This document shows, piece after piece, positions 37,919 through 48,080 of a stretch of 64,000 nucleotides of DNA. The DNA is from Leeuwenhoekiella sp. MAR_2009_132 (lineage in GTDB: Bacteria; Bacteroidota; Bacteroidia; Flavobacteriales; Flavobacteriaceae), in the NCBI RefSeq assembly GCF_000687915.1, contig NZ_JHZY01000004.1, positions 255,501 through 319,500 of the forward strand, in the 5' to 3' direction. The stretch's first letter is position 1. Every line of letters starts with the position of its first letter. The translations under genes were made by a program, and so were the position numbers. The notes under the pieces are model-generated. The model was given only the letters and a program-made list of their open reading frames with translations. It did no database searches and had not been told where the DNA came from.

Positions 37919-40900
37919 TTAAAAATTAAAGTTAATCCCGGCATTATAGATTCTCATTTGAGGATATCCCCAAGCTCTAGAATCGCCGTTTTCAGGATCA
38001 TAGTTATCAATGCCTGTCCATGTAAATACATTATTTGCATTTACGTAAATGCGTATTCCCTGAAATAAGTTTTTACCAAAAAGATCTTTAGGCACATTAT
38101 ACGCAATCTCGATATTCTTAAGTCGTAAGTATGATGCATCTCGCAGCCAGAAAGAAGAACCTGCGTGGTTGTTGTCTGCATTGATCAAAACACGTGGCTC
38201 ACTAGCATCTGTATTGGTAGGTGTCCAGCGATCTAAGTTTGATTTTAATGCACCTGCTCCTACAAAAAATGGCCATGCTGCTTCACCTGAATAATACTGG
38301 TTAACATTTGTAGCACCCTGAAGTAAGAATGATAATTCAAAGTTTTTATATTGAAAATTAGAGTTAAAACCAAAGATAATTTCTGGAGTATTTGAGCTTC
38401 CTATATAAACACGATCCAGGTCATCAATAGTTCCGTCACCATTTATATCTTCATAACGTATATCTCCAGGTGCTGTATTACCTACCTGAGTAGCTGCATT
38501 GTCTACTTCTTCCTGAGTTTGAAAAAGTCCCAATGCTTTGTAACCAAACTGTGCACCAATAGGTAATCCTGTTCTTCTTATGTTTTCATTTACAGACTCG
38601 GCCTCGTCAATAAATACAATCTTGTTTTTAACATAGGTAAAGTTCCCTCCTATTGAGTAACTAAAATCATCATTTACTGTACGAGAATGACCTAAGGTTA
38701 ATTCTACACCACGGTTATCTACTTTAGAAAGGTTTTCTACAGGTAAGCCAACTCCTAATAAGTCGGGTACCGATAAATTACGGGTTCCTAAGATATCACT
38801 ACGCTTATCGTTAAAATAATCAAAGGTTATCGATAAATTTTTGTTCCATAGGGTAGCGTCAAATCCTATATTAAATTTCTTTACGGTTTCCCAAGTAACA
38901 TTTGGGTTTGCTAAAATTCCTTCTATAATAGAAGGCTGCACATCTCCGTCGCCAAAGACTGCATTACCAGACTGGTTAAATGATTGCAGGTATAAGAAAC
39001 GAGCATTGTTTAAACGGTCATTACCCAAAACCCCATAAGAACTTCTCACTTTTAGAAAATCTATAACTTCCGAGTTTTGTAAGAAAGGTTCTCTAGATAT
39101 GATATATCCTACAGATCCCGAAGGAAAGAATCCCCAACGTTTATCTGCTGCAAACTGTTCTGACCCGTCTGCACGAAAACTTCCTTCTAAAATATATTTA
39201 TTAGCAAGTGTCCAGTTTAATCTACCTACAACACCTTGTCTTGCTCTGGTACCCGAATAACCTCTATTGTTTCTATTTGCAACACCACCAAAATCTAACT
39301 CGTCAATATTTAGAGTGTATTGATCTCTATAGCCACTTAAAAATCTCCATTTTTCTTGAGTTTGTGTATACAAGATCAACGCTGAAAAATCTGAGTTATC
39401 AAATGACTTTTCATAGTTTAAATGCGCTTGTAAAGTAATAGATTGAAAATCGTTGTTATCTTGATACAACTCAGTAATTGCGGGTTGTTTTACAAAAGTA
39501 CCATCACTTAATCTATCGAAATAAGGTGTTTGCGGGTATACGAAGTTCTTTTGATCTGTAAAAGTCTTGTCGTAAGAAGCAATACCTTTTATGGTTAAAC
39601 CTTCAACAGGCAATTCTTGTTCTAATTGTATACGTCCTCTAAATGCTTGTTCGCGTTTATTTCTGTATCCATTTTCCGGCAAAGCCAAATATGCAGGACC
39701 GCCCGAGTAGCTACCATCTGACCATTGTATTGGCACTTCATTTGGTGGTGTTCCCATAATCCAACGAAACAACTCTGGAGAAGCTACATTATTTGCATTT
39801 TCATCACGCCCAGAAAGGTCAAAAGATAATTTGGTCGTGTTGGTAACTTGTGCATCAATATTCGATCTAAAGTTATAACGCTTAAAATTATTGGAAGGCA
39901 CAATACCATCTTGATCTAAATACCCAAAAGAAACTGCATATTGTACATTTTCTGAACCTCCATTTGCAGATATACCATATTTTCTTAAAAGAGCAGTATC
40001 ATCTAAAACTGAAAGCCAGTCGGAGTTGGGATGTGTATCTGGACTAGAATTATTTAGATATTTATCTAAATCTTCTTGCGTATAAAACGGCTCATCACCT
40101 TGGTTTACTAACGCCTCATTATACAGTGTTGCAAAATCGTACGAATTTAAAAATTCTGGTTCGTTTGTACGTTCTTGAACCCCAATACTACTTGAAAATG
40201 AAATTTGCATTTTACCGGAAGCACCTCTTTTAGTAGTTACAAGAATAACCCCATTACCTCCTCGCACTCCAAATACCGCAGCACTTGCAGCATCTTTAAG
40301 AACCGAAAAAGACTCAATCTCATTAGAGTTTAATTGAGAAAAATCTCTTGAGCTACGCACAATACCATCTATCACATAAATTGGAGAAGCATCTCCTGTA
40401 GTACCTATACCCCTAATAAATATATTACTCCCATCATTACCCGGTTCTCCCGAACGTTGGGTAGCAATAATACCAGCAGATTGTCCTACTAAAGCATTAC
40501 TTAAGTTAGGTGCCGGACTCTCTGAGATTTCTTTTGCACTAATTTCTGATACAGCTCCAGAGATAGCACTTCGCTCTTGCTTACCGTAACCTATTACAAC
40601 CACCTCGCTCAACTGATCTAAGTTTTGCGCTAAGCTTACATCTATAACACGTTGACCATTTACTTTAACTTCCTTAGGTTCAAAACCCAAAAAAGTAAAT
40701 ACAAGTATATCGTCTGGAGAAGTTACTGTAATTGTATAATTACCGTCAAAATCTGTTACTGCTCCTGTAGATTTTCCTTTCAATACAATATTAACACCCG
40801 GAATGGGCATTCCGTCATCCGTTGAAACTACGGTTCCTGTCACCTCCGAGCTTTGCGCTAAGGCTAAGGCAGGCAAAATCATAAAAATAAATACATAAAT

Positions 40901-40966
40901 ATTGCGTAATACATTATGTTGTTTTTTACTTGATTCCCCTAATTTTTTGAGTCGCTTTTTAATCAT
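37919..40966 (-). CDS. SusC-family TonB-dependent transporter, third pair
   Basis: A 1015-residue outer-membrane transporter with signal peptide (LALAQSSE), carboxypeptidase-like domain (about 42-118), TonB box (LSEVVVIGYG), plug (GIIATQRSGEPGNDGSNIFI, then SPIYVIDGI) and barrel ending INFNF. There is no STN domain. It heads a two-gene unit closed by the terminator at 36203-36239, so this pair has no co-transcribed enzyme; the GH127 and DUF1080 genes lie on the opposite strand nearby. No classic -33/-7 promoter was found in the upstream region, only the inverted repeat at 41041-41078. Confidence 0.92.
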   Translation of the reverse strand: MIKKRLKKLGESSKKQHNVLRNIYVFIFMILPALALAQSSEVTGTVVSTDDGMPIPGVNIVLKGKSTGAVTDFDGNYTITVTSPDDILVFTFLGFEPKEVKVNGQRVIDVSLAQNLDQLSEVVVIGYGKQERSAISGAVSEISAKEISESPAPNLSNALVGQSAGIIATQRSGEPGNDGSNIFIRGIGTTGDASPIYVIDGIVRSSRDFSQLNSNEIESFSVLKDAASAAVFGVRGGNGVILVTTKRGASGKMQISFSSSIGVQERTNEPEFLNSYDFATLYNEALVNQGDEPFYTQEDLDKYLNNSSPDTHPNSDWLSVLDDTALLRKYGISANGGSENVQYAVSFGYLDQDGIVPSNNFKRYNFRSNIDAQVTNTTKLSFDLSGRDENANNVASPELFRWIMGTPPNEVPIQWSDGSYSGGPAYLALPENGYRNKREQAFRGRIQLEQELPVEGLTIKGIASYDKTFTDQKNFVYPQTPYFDRLSDGTFVKQPAITELYQDNNDFQSITLQAHLNYEKSFDNSDFSALILYTQTQEKWRFLSGYRDQYTLNIDELDFGGVANRNNRGYSGTRARQGVVGRLNWTLANKYILEGSFRADGSEQFAADKRWGFFPSGSVGYIISREPFLQNSEVIDFLKVRSSYGVLGNDRLNNARFLYLQSFNQSGNAVFGDGDVQPSIIEGILANPNVTWETVKKFNIGFDATLWNKNLSITFDYFNDKRSDILGTRNLSVPDLLGVGLPVENLSKVDNRGVELTLGHSRTVNDDFSYSIGGNFTYVKNKIVFIDEAESVNENIRRTGLPIGAQFGYKALGLFQTQEEVDNAATQVGNTAPGDIRYEDINGDGTIDDLDRVYIGSSNTPEIIFGFNSNFQYKNFELSFLLQGATNVNQYYSGEAAWPFFVGAGALKSNLDRWTPTNTDASEPRVLINADNNHAGSSFWLRDASYLRLKNIEIAYNVPKDLFGKNLFQGIRIYVNANNVFTWTGIDNYDPENGDSRAWGYPQMRIYNAGINFNF

Positions 40967-41040
40967 AAAGGTTAGTTTAAGAAATCGATTTAGTTATTTA
41001 AGTGTGTTTTTTACATTTGTGAAATTAAGTATTTTTATTG

Positions 41041-41078
41041 AATTCATTAATAAAAAATCAGTTTTATGTTAATGAATT
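41041..41078. promoter_or_regulatory. 10-base inverted repeat upstream of the third susC
   Basis: AATTCATTAA at 41041-41050 is matched by its exact complement TTAATGAATT at 41069-41078, with an 18-base AT-rich centre. It is 75-112 bases before the susC start. A dimeric-regulator site is possible, though the AT-richness makes chance more likely than for the LacI palindrome. Confidence 0.35.
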
Positions 41079-41130
41079 GTTATTTGATCATGAATCACAA
41101 TCTATTTAAGAGTCGATGTACTATATTCTA

Positions 41131-41179
41131 AAACATAAAAAAACCTGTAAGTATTAGTTACTTACAGGTTTTTTTATGT
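41131..41179. terminator. strong bidirectional hairpin terminator
   Basis: A perfect 22-base stem (41131-41152 with 41158-41179) with a 5-base loop and T-tracts on both strands. It lies downstream of the DUF808 gene (minus strand, stop at 41239) and shields the third susC promoter from read-through. Confidence 0.9.
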
Positions 41180-41238
41180 TGAATTAACAATAGTACTTAA
41201 ATAGATTTTGCTAAATCAGTAACTATTAAAAAATAGAA

Positions 41239-42123
41239 CTAGTGCGCTGCTTTGGGTTTGATTATTTTTTTTGCACCATTAAATATCAAAAGAACAATAA
41301 AGCCAATGACCAACCCTGCAAGGAATTCAAAAAGGATTGCCGGCAAATGCAGAATTTCTTCTAAATGATGAAAAAAGTCCAGATTGTGCACAAAAATTCC
41401 TCCGGCAACAAGGAAAAGTGCGATGGTACCTATTACACCAAGACTTTTAATTACCCAGGGCAATGCATTTACTAAAAACAAACCAACCTTGTCTGAAAAA
41501 CTATCTTCCTCCTCGTTTAAGTTGATTAGTTTGGTCCCAAATTCATCCATACGCACGATGAGTGCAACAATTCCGTAAACGCCCACGGTAGCCAGAAGGG
41601 CAATGACGGTAACAACGCCAATCTGAGTTGCTATGGGTTCTGTGCTCACCGTACCCAAAGCAATAATTACGATCTCAACAGACAGTATAAAATCGGTTAA
41701 AATTGCAGATTTTACCTTTTCCTTTTCACGGGTCATTAACTCCTCTTCAGAAAGATTGTCCAGATTTTGAATATCGTTATGCTTCTTGTGAGGCACAAAA
41801 TACTCGTATAATTTTTCTGCACCTTCGTAGGCAAGATAGAGCCCTCCTAAAATTAAAATCACAGTTATCGCGACCGGTAAAAAAGCACTCAGCAAGAAGG
41901 CAATTGGCAGAATGATAATTTTATTGAGAAGCGAACCTTTAGTAATTGACCACAAAACAGGCAATTCACGGTCAGACATAAATCCCGAAGCTTTCTCTGC
42001 ATTTACAGCCAGGTCATCGCCTAAAATTCCGGCAGTTTTTTTACCTGCTACCTTACTCATTACTGCAACATCATCCATTAATGCTGCTATATCATCTAAA
42101 AGGGCAAAAAATCCTGAAGCCAT
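41239..42123 (-). CDS. DUF808 family inner-membrane protein
   Basis: A 294-residue membrane protein similar to E. coli YedI. The N-terminus MASGFFALLDDIAALMDDVA and the DDLAVNAEKASGF segment are characteristic, followed by about five to six hydrophobic segments (IIILPIAFLLSAFLPVAITV is the first clear one) and a C-terminal tail rich in Lys. The molecular function of the family is unknown. It is a single-gene unit with a strong terminator. Confidence 0.85.
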   Translation of the reverse strand: MASGFFALLDDIAALMDDVAVMSKVAGKKTAGILGDDLAVNAEKASGFMSDRELPVLWSITKGSLLNKIIILPIAFLLSAFLPVAITVILILGGLYLAYEGAEKLYEYFVPHKKHNDIQNLDNLSEEELMTREKEKVKSAILTDFILSVEIVIIALGTVSTEPIATQIGVVTVIALLATVGVYGIVALIVRMDEFGTKLINLNEEEDSFSDKVGLFLVNALPWVIKSLGVIGTIALFLVAGGIFVHNLDFFHHLEEILHLPAILFEFLAGLVIGFIVLLIFNGAKKIIKPKAAH

Positions 42124-42330
42124 AAAGCCTGTTTTTGGTTAGGGCAGCAATATAAGTTCCCGATTTTTAAAATGGAATTAAATATTTTATAATTTATTGG
42201 ATTATATATGTGTTTAGATTTCAATTAAGCCTACAAACATTAAAGTTATTTTAAAGCCAGACCCGTGTAGAATTCTATTTCTTAGTTTTACTTCAGTTAA
42301 GAACAAACGAAATCCTTTTAAAAATCAGCT

Positions 42331-43197
42331 ATGAAATATCTTGCACATTATGTGATTGTTGGCGCGTTGTGCTTTTCTGGCATATTATCTTATGCTTTTT
42401 ATAAAAAATCAATTGCTGAAGAAAAAGAGATACTAGAAAACGCTACTTACACTATTGTAAAAACCTGGGAATTGCCAGAACTTTTAAACGAAGTAAGCGG
42501 TCTGGCCTGGGTTAACGATTCTACACTCGCCTGTATACAAGACGAAGACGGTTATATTTATCATTATAACTTGAATAGCGAAGAGATTTCTTATGACGTA
42601 GAATTTGCTGAAAATGGAGATTATGAGGCCATTGCGTTAGATAGCACAAACGCATATATAATGCGCAGCGACGGTCGTATTTTTGAGGTTCTTAATTATA
42701 TGAAAGACACATTAAATGTAAGTCATTTTAATACCCCCTTTGACGAAGACAATAATATAGAGAGTCTTGCTTTCAACCCTAAAACTCGTAATCTTATCAC
42801 AGTTTCTAAAGATAAAGGACTCAATGAAAAACGGTTTAAGGGTCTTTATGAAATTCCTTTAGATACTAAAGTTCAGAAAGAAAATCCGGTGGTACAAATA
42901 GATATGAATGCCGAAGCTTTTGCTGGTTTTCAAAAGAAAAAAGAACAAAAAACCTTCAATCCTTCAGATCTGGCAATTCATCCAAAAACAGGAGATTATT
43001 ACATTGTAGATGGTAAAAAACCAAAATTGCTCATTCTAAATCCCAACGGAAGTATTAAAGCCCTACACGAATTAAATACCTTTCACTTTGCGCAGCCCGA
43101 AGGAATAACTTTTAGTCCAGACGGTAAACTTTATATTGCTAATGAAGCTGCTTCGGGTGTAGCAACTCTTATGGAAGTCACCCTTGATGAACAATAA
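42331..43197 (+). CDS. SdiA-regulated-like beta-propeller protein
   Basis: A 288-residue protein with an N-terminal membrane anchor (YVIVGALCFSGILSYAFY, about 7-24) and an outward-facing propeller-like domain. Features are ELLNEVSGLAWVNDSTLACI, FNPSDLAIHPKTGDYYIVDG and FAQPEGITFSPDGKLYIANE, the repeated edge strands of the SdiA-regulated (PF06977) family. Known members are secreted or anchored and their role is unclear. It precedes the large outer-membrane fusion by 226 bases and may be unrelated. Confidence 0.75.
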   Translation: MKYLAHYVIVGALCFSGILSYAFYKKSIAEEKEILENATYTIVKTWELPELLNEVSGLAWVNDSTLACIQDEDGYIYHYNLNSEEISYDVEFAENGDYEAIALDSTNAYIMRSDGRIFEVLNYMKDTLNVSHFNTPFDEDNNIESLAFNPKTRNLITVSKDKGLNEKRFKGLYEIPLDTKVQKENPVVQIDMNAEAFAGFQKKKEQKTFNPSDLAIHPKTGDYYIVDGKKPKLLILNPNGSIKALHELNTFHFAQPEGITFSPDGKLYIANEAASGVATLMEVTLDEQ

Positions 43198-43423
43198 TAT
43201 TTTAGAGCGATTTATACATCTCACCTGCATACTTTTCGCTAAAATTCTTCAGAGAAGTTTCAGTTTCTAAAATACTCTACCGTAGATCTATTTGATTGAA
43301 TTTTTAGAGCTGTAATTTAAAAACTCTTAACACTTCATTAAAACAGTGTTATAGAGGGTTAAAAGTTTTTAAGCATTAACATATTTACTATACTTTCGAT
43401 TTATAAAATTTCACCTCCACCAT

Positions 43424-46400
43424 ATGATTCACAAATACGCACCCGCGGTACCCTCACAGATTAATAAAGCATATTTATTTTTAGCTCTTATACTCTTAAT
43501 AAGCCAATTTGGTTTTGCTCAGAAACAGGAAATTGAACAGGTTTTTTATTTTACAGGCAATACAGAATTGCAGACGGGTAATCCTACCCAATCAGTTTTA
43601 CAGGCTATCAATGCAATGTCTAAAAGCGATAAAAATGCAACTTTCGTAGCTTTAGGAAACATCACTAAAGATGGGTATCCCCCAAAAAAATCTGATCAAA
43701 AGAAAACTGAAGAACTTCTTGAAAAAAGTATAATGCAACCCTTAAGTGATTTTAATGGGAACGTAATTTTTATGCCCGGGGAAAATGAATGGAATAAGAA
43801 TGGGCACGAAAATATAGACGATATGGAGTCTTTTATACAAGACCATAGCAAAGTCAAATTCTGGCCTAATGACGGTTGTCCTCGCGAAATTGAAGATCTA
43901 GGTATGAAAAACACCGAACTGTTGATGATAGATTCACAGTGGTTTCTTGAAGATTGGGATGATCATCTGTATCTCAACAACAAGTGTGACATTAAAACTC
44001 GTGATGATTTTTTTGCAAAGTTTAAAGATGATTTAAAAGACGAGCAAAATAAAACGGTGATAGTTGCGGTGTATCACTCGGTTTCCTCAAACTCTAAACA
44101 AAGTTTTATTGAGAGTATAGGAGGTACTAGCAAAGAGGATTTTCATAGCAATGAACGTGAGAAGCTAGGCGGTACTTTAGAAACCCTGGCAGGTATGTTT
44201 CCTGATGTGATTTTTGTTTCGGCAAGTGACAGAAACCTTCAATACCTTACTCATCACGATGTTCCTCAAATTATAAGTGGGGCTGCATCTGCAAAACTCG
44301 ATAAGGTGCGCAACACAAAAGATGATGAGTTTGCGGCTAAAACAAATGGTTTTGCACGACTTACGGTTTATAAAAATCGCAGTACTAAGGTTGAGTTTTT
44401 TGAAACTGGTAAAGGAGAAACTAAAAAATTATTTGAAAAAGTAATACGCTCTGAGCAAACACAGCCTAAAGATGTAACCTATCCTGACATTAGTAATCTT
44501 GGGCCTACATTTAAAACTTCGATCTACACTAAAGAAGAAACAAACAAAAGTGGATTTTACCGAATGCTATGGGGTAATCATTACCGCGATTTGTACAGTA
44601 GAGAAGTTGAAGTCCCTGTACTTGATTTGTCAAAATTACCCGGCAATCTTCGTGCAATTTCAGAAGGCGGTGGTAATCAATCGCACTCGCTTCGCCTTAT
44701 AGATGATGAAGAACATGAATATACAGCTCGTGAAATTCGTAAAAGTGCGGTACGTTTTATTCAGTCTAAAATTAAAGATCATTATGTAGAAGACTTTATG
44801 CAGAATACCATTGCAGAAGATATTGTACAGGACTTTTACACCACTGCACAACCCTATGCCCCGTTTGCTTTAAATCCTATTTTTGATAGTTTAGATATTT
44901 ACAATGCACAACCTAAACTCTATTACTTACCAAAACAGAAACAGCTGGGCATTTACAATGAAGATTATGGTGACAAGCTTTATATGTTTGAAGCTCATGC
45001 AGGTGATGAGAATAAAGATTTTTCACGTTTTGGTAATGCAGACGATATTATAAGTACAAAAGATTTACTGGCAGAAACCCGCGATTCTAAGAAGAATCAG
45101 GTAGATGAACCCACGTATTTAAAGATACGCCTCATGGATTTTATTGTAGGTGACTACGACCGTCACTATGACCAATGGCGTTGGGCCGAGTACGAGAAAG
45201 AAGACGGTAACAAATCATATAAAGCTATTCGTCGTGACCGCGATCAGGCGTTTCCTAAATACGACGGTCTCGTACTTAGTATTTTAAAAATGGGGATGAT
45301 TGATTTTCGCTCTATGGAAAAATATGATGATGATGTTGATAATGTCAAATGGATGAGTCGTTACGCATATCCTCTTGATCAGGCATTTTTAAAGGAAATC
45401 ACCTGGGCAGACTGGGAAAAGCAAGTACAATTTATTCAGGAAAATCTAACTGACGAAACAATTGATAAAGCTTTTGCTACGCTTCCCGAAGCTGCACAAG
45501 ATGAAAGCATTGTTAACATCAAACGTAGTTTGAAAGGGCGTCGTGATAATCTTAAATCTATCGCAAAACGGTATTACGATTATTTAATGAGTCACCAGAT
45601 TATTACCGGAACCGGTGAAAAAGATGACTTCTTAATCACACGCCAACCAGACGGAAAAACAACGGTAAGATTAACTACTTCAGAAGATGTTATTTTTGAA
45701 AGAACGTATGATCAATCACTTACTAAAGAAATCTGGATTTACGGTCTTGATGATGACGACACCTTTAAAATTATAGGAACCGGCGACCATTATATTCCGC
45801 TTAAAATTTTAGGAGGAGAAAATAATGACATTTACGATTTTGAAAATACTAAACGTGCAAAAGTGTATGATTACAAGAGTAAGAAAAACACATTTACCAA
45901 TTCGGTTACACGCAAATGGTTAGTTGATAGTTATACAATTAATAACTACAATGATGCTTCTCGTAAATTAAATGCAAACACATTGTTCCCAAGTATTGGT
46001 TTTGACCCGGATGCCGGTTTTAAAGTAGGTGTAAAAGACACCTATACAACGTATGGTTTGGCTAATAACCCGTTCTCAACTCAACAATCTATAACAGCAC
46101 AATTTTATTCAGCAACCAACGGTTTTGAACTTATTTATCAGGGAGAATTTGCTCACGTATTTTACAACTGGAATTTTGCCTTAGATGCACGCTACACCAG
46201 TCCTAATTATGCAATCAATTATTTTGGAACCGGAAACGACACGTTTTATGACGATGATGCCGTAGATCGCGATTTTAACCGGGTACGCATCAAACAATGG
46301 AGTGTCTTTCCATCTTTAAAATACAGAAAGGATAATGTAACTATTAGTTTAGGTGCCGGTATTGAGTCCCTTAATGTTGAGTACGACATAAACGGTGTTA

Positions 46401-47029
46401 CAGGTATTAATATACCTCCTGTAAATTTAAACCCTACAGATGATGTGTTTGACAATCAAACCTATGCCGGTGCAGAAGCCAGTTTTCAGTATAAAAACAA
46501 AGCAGGTGAGATTGCTTTTATTAGAAGAGGGTATCAGTTTGATCTGGTTGCGGGTTACAAGTCTAATATTGATGAATACAACAACGAGTTTACCTACCTA
46601 AAACCAACCCTTTCTGTTGATATACCCTTACACCCTAGCGGAATGGCAGTTTTAGCAACAAAAGTAGGTGCACATATGAACTTTGGAGATAACTACGAGT
46701 TTTACCACGGGGCAACTTTAGGCGGAAATCAAAGTTTAAGAGGTTTTCGTAATGAGCGTTTTAATGGGCAAACATCATTTTATCAAAGCACCGATTTACG
46801 AGTAGGACTTTCTGAAATTAAAACCAACTTTATACCACTACGTATAGGTGTTTCTGCAGGTTTTGATTACGGCCGTGTATGGACGGAAAATGATAATTCA
46901 GACCAATGGCACAACAGTTATGGGGGTTCTGTATTTATAAACGGATTTAAGGCACTTACCGCAAATGTGGGTTACTACTTGAGTGATGAGTCTAACCGCT
47001 TAGTTTTTACTTTAGGTTTTGCGTTCTAA
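43424..47029 (+). CDS. metallophosphatase-like / kinase-like / beta-barrel outer-membrane fusion
   Basis: A 1201-residue exported protein (signal ending near FAQKQ at 33). Residues about 38-300 have the layout of a calcineurin-like phosphatase, but the metal-ligand positions look replaced: TGN for a GD motif (44-46), LGN for GDN (77-79), GENEW for GNHDW (119-123), and YHS for HHP (217-219). Residues about 395-760 hold a Gly-rich GGGNQSHSLRL stretch (415-425), Lys440, GDYDRHYDQW (576-585) and RRDRDQAF (603-610); these resemble the loop and DFG-type motifs of Fam20C/HipA-type kinases. The last 340 residues are a surface-antigen-type barrel (GATLGGNQSLRGFRNERF) ending in LGFAF. The usual annotation would be metallophosphoesterase; the kinase reading is my inference. 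A terminator follows. Confidence 0.7.
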   Translation: MIHKYAPAVPSQINKAYLFLALILLISQFGFAQKQEIEQVFYFTGNTELQTGNPTQSVLQAINAMSKSDKNATFVALGNITKDGYPPKKSDQKKTEELLEKSIMQPLSDFNGNVIFMPGENEWNKNGHENIDDMESFIQDHSKVKFWPNDGCPREIEDLGMKNTELLMIDSQWFLEDWDDHLYLNNKCDIKTRDDFFAKFKDDLKDEQNKTVIVAVYHSVSSNSKQSFIESIGGTSKEDFHSNEREKLGGTLETLAGMFPDVIFVSASDRNLQYLTHHDVPQIISGAASAKLDKVRNTKDDEFAAKTNGFARLTVYKNRSTKVEFFETGKGETKKLFEKVIRSEQTQPKDVTYPDISNLGPTFKTSIYTKEETNKSGFYRMLWGNHYRDLYSREVEVPVLDLSKLPGNLRAISEGGGNQSHSLRLIDDEEHEYTAREIRKSAVRFIQSKIKDHYVEDFMQNTIAEDIVQDFYTTAQPYAPFALNPIFDSLDIYNAQPKLYYLPKQKQLGIYNEDYGDKLYMFEAHAGDENKDFSRFGNADDIISTKDLLAETRDSKKNQVDEPTYLKIRLMDFIVGDYDRHYDQWRWAEYEKEDGNKSYKAIRRDRDQAFPKYDGLVLSILKMGMIDFRSMEKYDDDVDNVKWMSRYAYPLDQAFLKEITWADWEKQVQFIQENLTDETIDKAFATLPEAAQDESIVNIKRSLKGRRDNLKSIAKRYYDYLMSHQIITGTGEKDDFLITRQPDGKTTVRLTTSEDVIFERTYDQSLTKEIWIYGLDDDDTFKIIGTGDHYIPLKILGGENNDIYDFENTKRAKVYDYKSKKNTFTNSVTRKWLVDSYTINNYNDASRKLNANTLFPSIGFDPDAGFKVGVKDTYTTYGLANNPFSTQQSITAQFYSATNGFELIYQGEFAHVFYNWNFALDARYTSPNYAINYFGTGNDTFYDDDAVDRDFNRVRIKQWSVFPSLKYRKDNVTISLGAGIESLNVEYDINGVTGINIPPVNLNPTDDVFDNQTYAGAEASFQYKNKAGEIAFIRRGYQFDLVAGYKSNIDEYNNEFTYLKPTLSVDIPLHPSGMAVLATKVGAHMNFGDNYEFYHGATLGGNQSLRGFRNERFNGQTSFYQSTDLRVGLSEIKTNFIPLRIGVSAGFDYGRVWTENDNSDQWHNSYGGSVFINGFKALTANVGYYLSDESNRLVFTLGFAF

Positions 47030-47056
47030 AATTGAAAACACAATTTAAATCAAATC

Positions 47057-47088
47057 AAAATCCTGCTTTTAACAAAGCAGGATTTTTT
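47057..47088 (+). terminator. intrinsic terminator after the outer-membrane fusion gene
   Basis: A perfect 13-base stem (47057-47069 with 47074-47086), 4-base loop and a T-run on the plus strand, 27 bases past the stop. Confidence 0.85.
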
Positions 47089-47201
47089 GCTTTACAACAT
47101 TATCATTTTAACCTGAAGTAAAAATGAGAATTCTAGACGCTTTAAAATTTTAGAAACGAGACTACTTGTTTTTCTGAAAATAAAAAATGTTAAATACTAA
47201 A

Positions 47202-48080
47202 CTATCCTTCTAATTTATAGAGTAACGGGTTGAATGCTTTAGAAACAACCAGCACCTTGTCTCCGGGTTTTAAGTGTTCTGCCTCCTCATGTTGAATGAC
47301 CACTTTAACGACTTCGGTATGAATGCGCACCGTTACAATGCCTATAATTTCTTCTATATCTATTTTTAGAACTTCACCAGTGAATTTAAATTTTCCACTT
47401 AGATTTTGATTAATAAATACCTGCTCGGGAGTTCCTTGTTTTGCAATTAAACCATTTTCTAAACAAACCACGCGATCTGCTAGTTTTACAATTTCGCTAA
47501 TGTCGTGAGAGATAAGAATCGTGGTTAAATTAAATTCGTTATGTACGCGTTTAAGATATTCCTGCAGCTTGTATCTTATTGTAGTGTCTAAAGCGGCCAG
47601 CGGCTCATCAAGCAATAGAATTTCAGGTTTTTGAACGAGTGCACGTGCCAACGCGACGCGCTGTTTTTGACCACCGCTTAATGTATCGGGCTTACGGGTT
47701 TGCAACTGGCCCAACTCCATAAGTTCTAAAAGATCTGGGATTGGGTTATTCTGGCTTCCTTTCGCTTTAGCAAACTCTAAATTCTCAAGAACCGTCATAT
47801 GCGGAAACAAGGCATAATCCTGAAAGACATAGCCTACTTTTCGTTTTTGAGGCTGAAGATTTACTTTTTTTGAGGCATCAAACCAAACTTCCTCATGAAC
47901 ACTAAGAGTTCCTGAATCGGGTTTCATTAAACCGCTAATCATACGTAAGGTCGAGGTTTTACCCACACCCGAAGGACCGTAAAGATTTACAAACTCGCCC
48001 GCTTCAATTTGTAGATTTAAACGTAATAGCATTTCCCCTTCTGCCGCCTGTAACGTTTTGCTGAGATCAAGTTTTATCAT
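47202..48080 (-). CDS. modC: molybdate ABC transporter ATP-binding protein
   Basis: ModC powers molybdate uptake. The 292-residue protein has Walker A GPSGVGKT at 35-42, the Q-loop FQDYALFPHMT at 87-97, signature LSGGQKQR at 134-141, Walker B ILLLDEP at 154-160 and the H-loop ISH near 194-196. A short TOBE-like segment closes the protein (GEVLKIDIEEIIGIVTVRIH to the end). Its start overlaps modB by 4 bases. The operon order is modA, molbindin, modB, modC. Confidence 0.9.
   Translation of the reverse strand: MIKLDLSKTLQAAEGEMLLRLNLQIEAGEFVNLYGPSGVGKTSTLRMISGLMKPDSGTLSVHEEVWFDASKKVNLQPQKRKVGYVFQDYALFPHMTVLENLEFAKAKGSQNNPIPDLLELMELGQLQTRKPDTLSGGQKQRVALARALVQKPEILLLDEPLAALDTTIRYKLQEYLKRVHNEFNLTTILISHDISEIVKLADRVVCLENGLIAKQGTPEQVFINQNLSGKFKFTGEVLKIDIEEIIGIVTVRIHTEVVKVVIQHEEAEHLKPGDKVLVVSKAFNPLLYKLEG

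Noticed and set aside
43321..43375. Possible hairpin before the outer-membrane fusion gene
   Set aside because: Only a 6-base core pairs well and the outer arms are interrupted; it does not qualify as a terminator.
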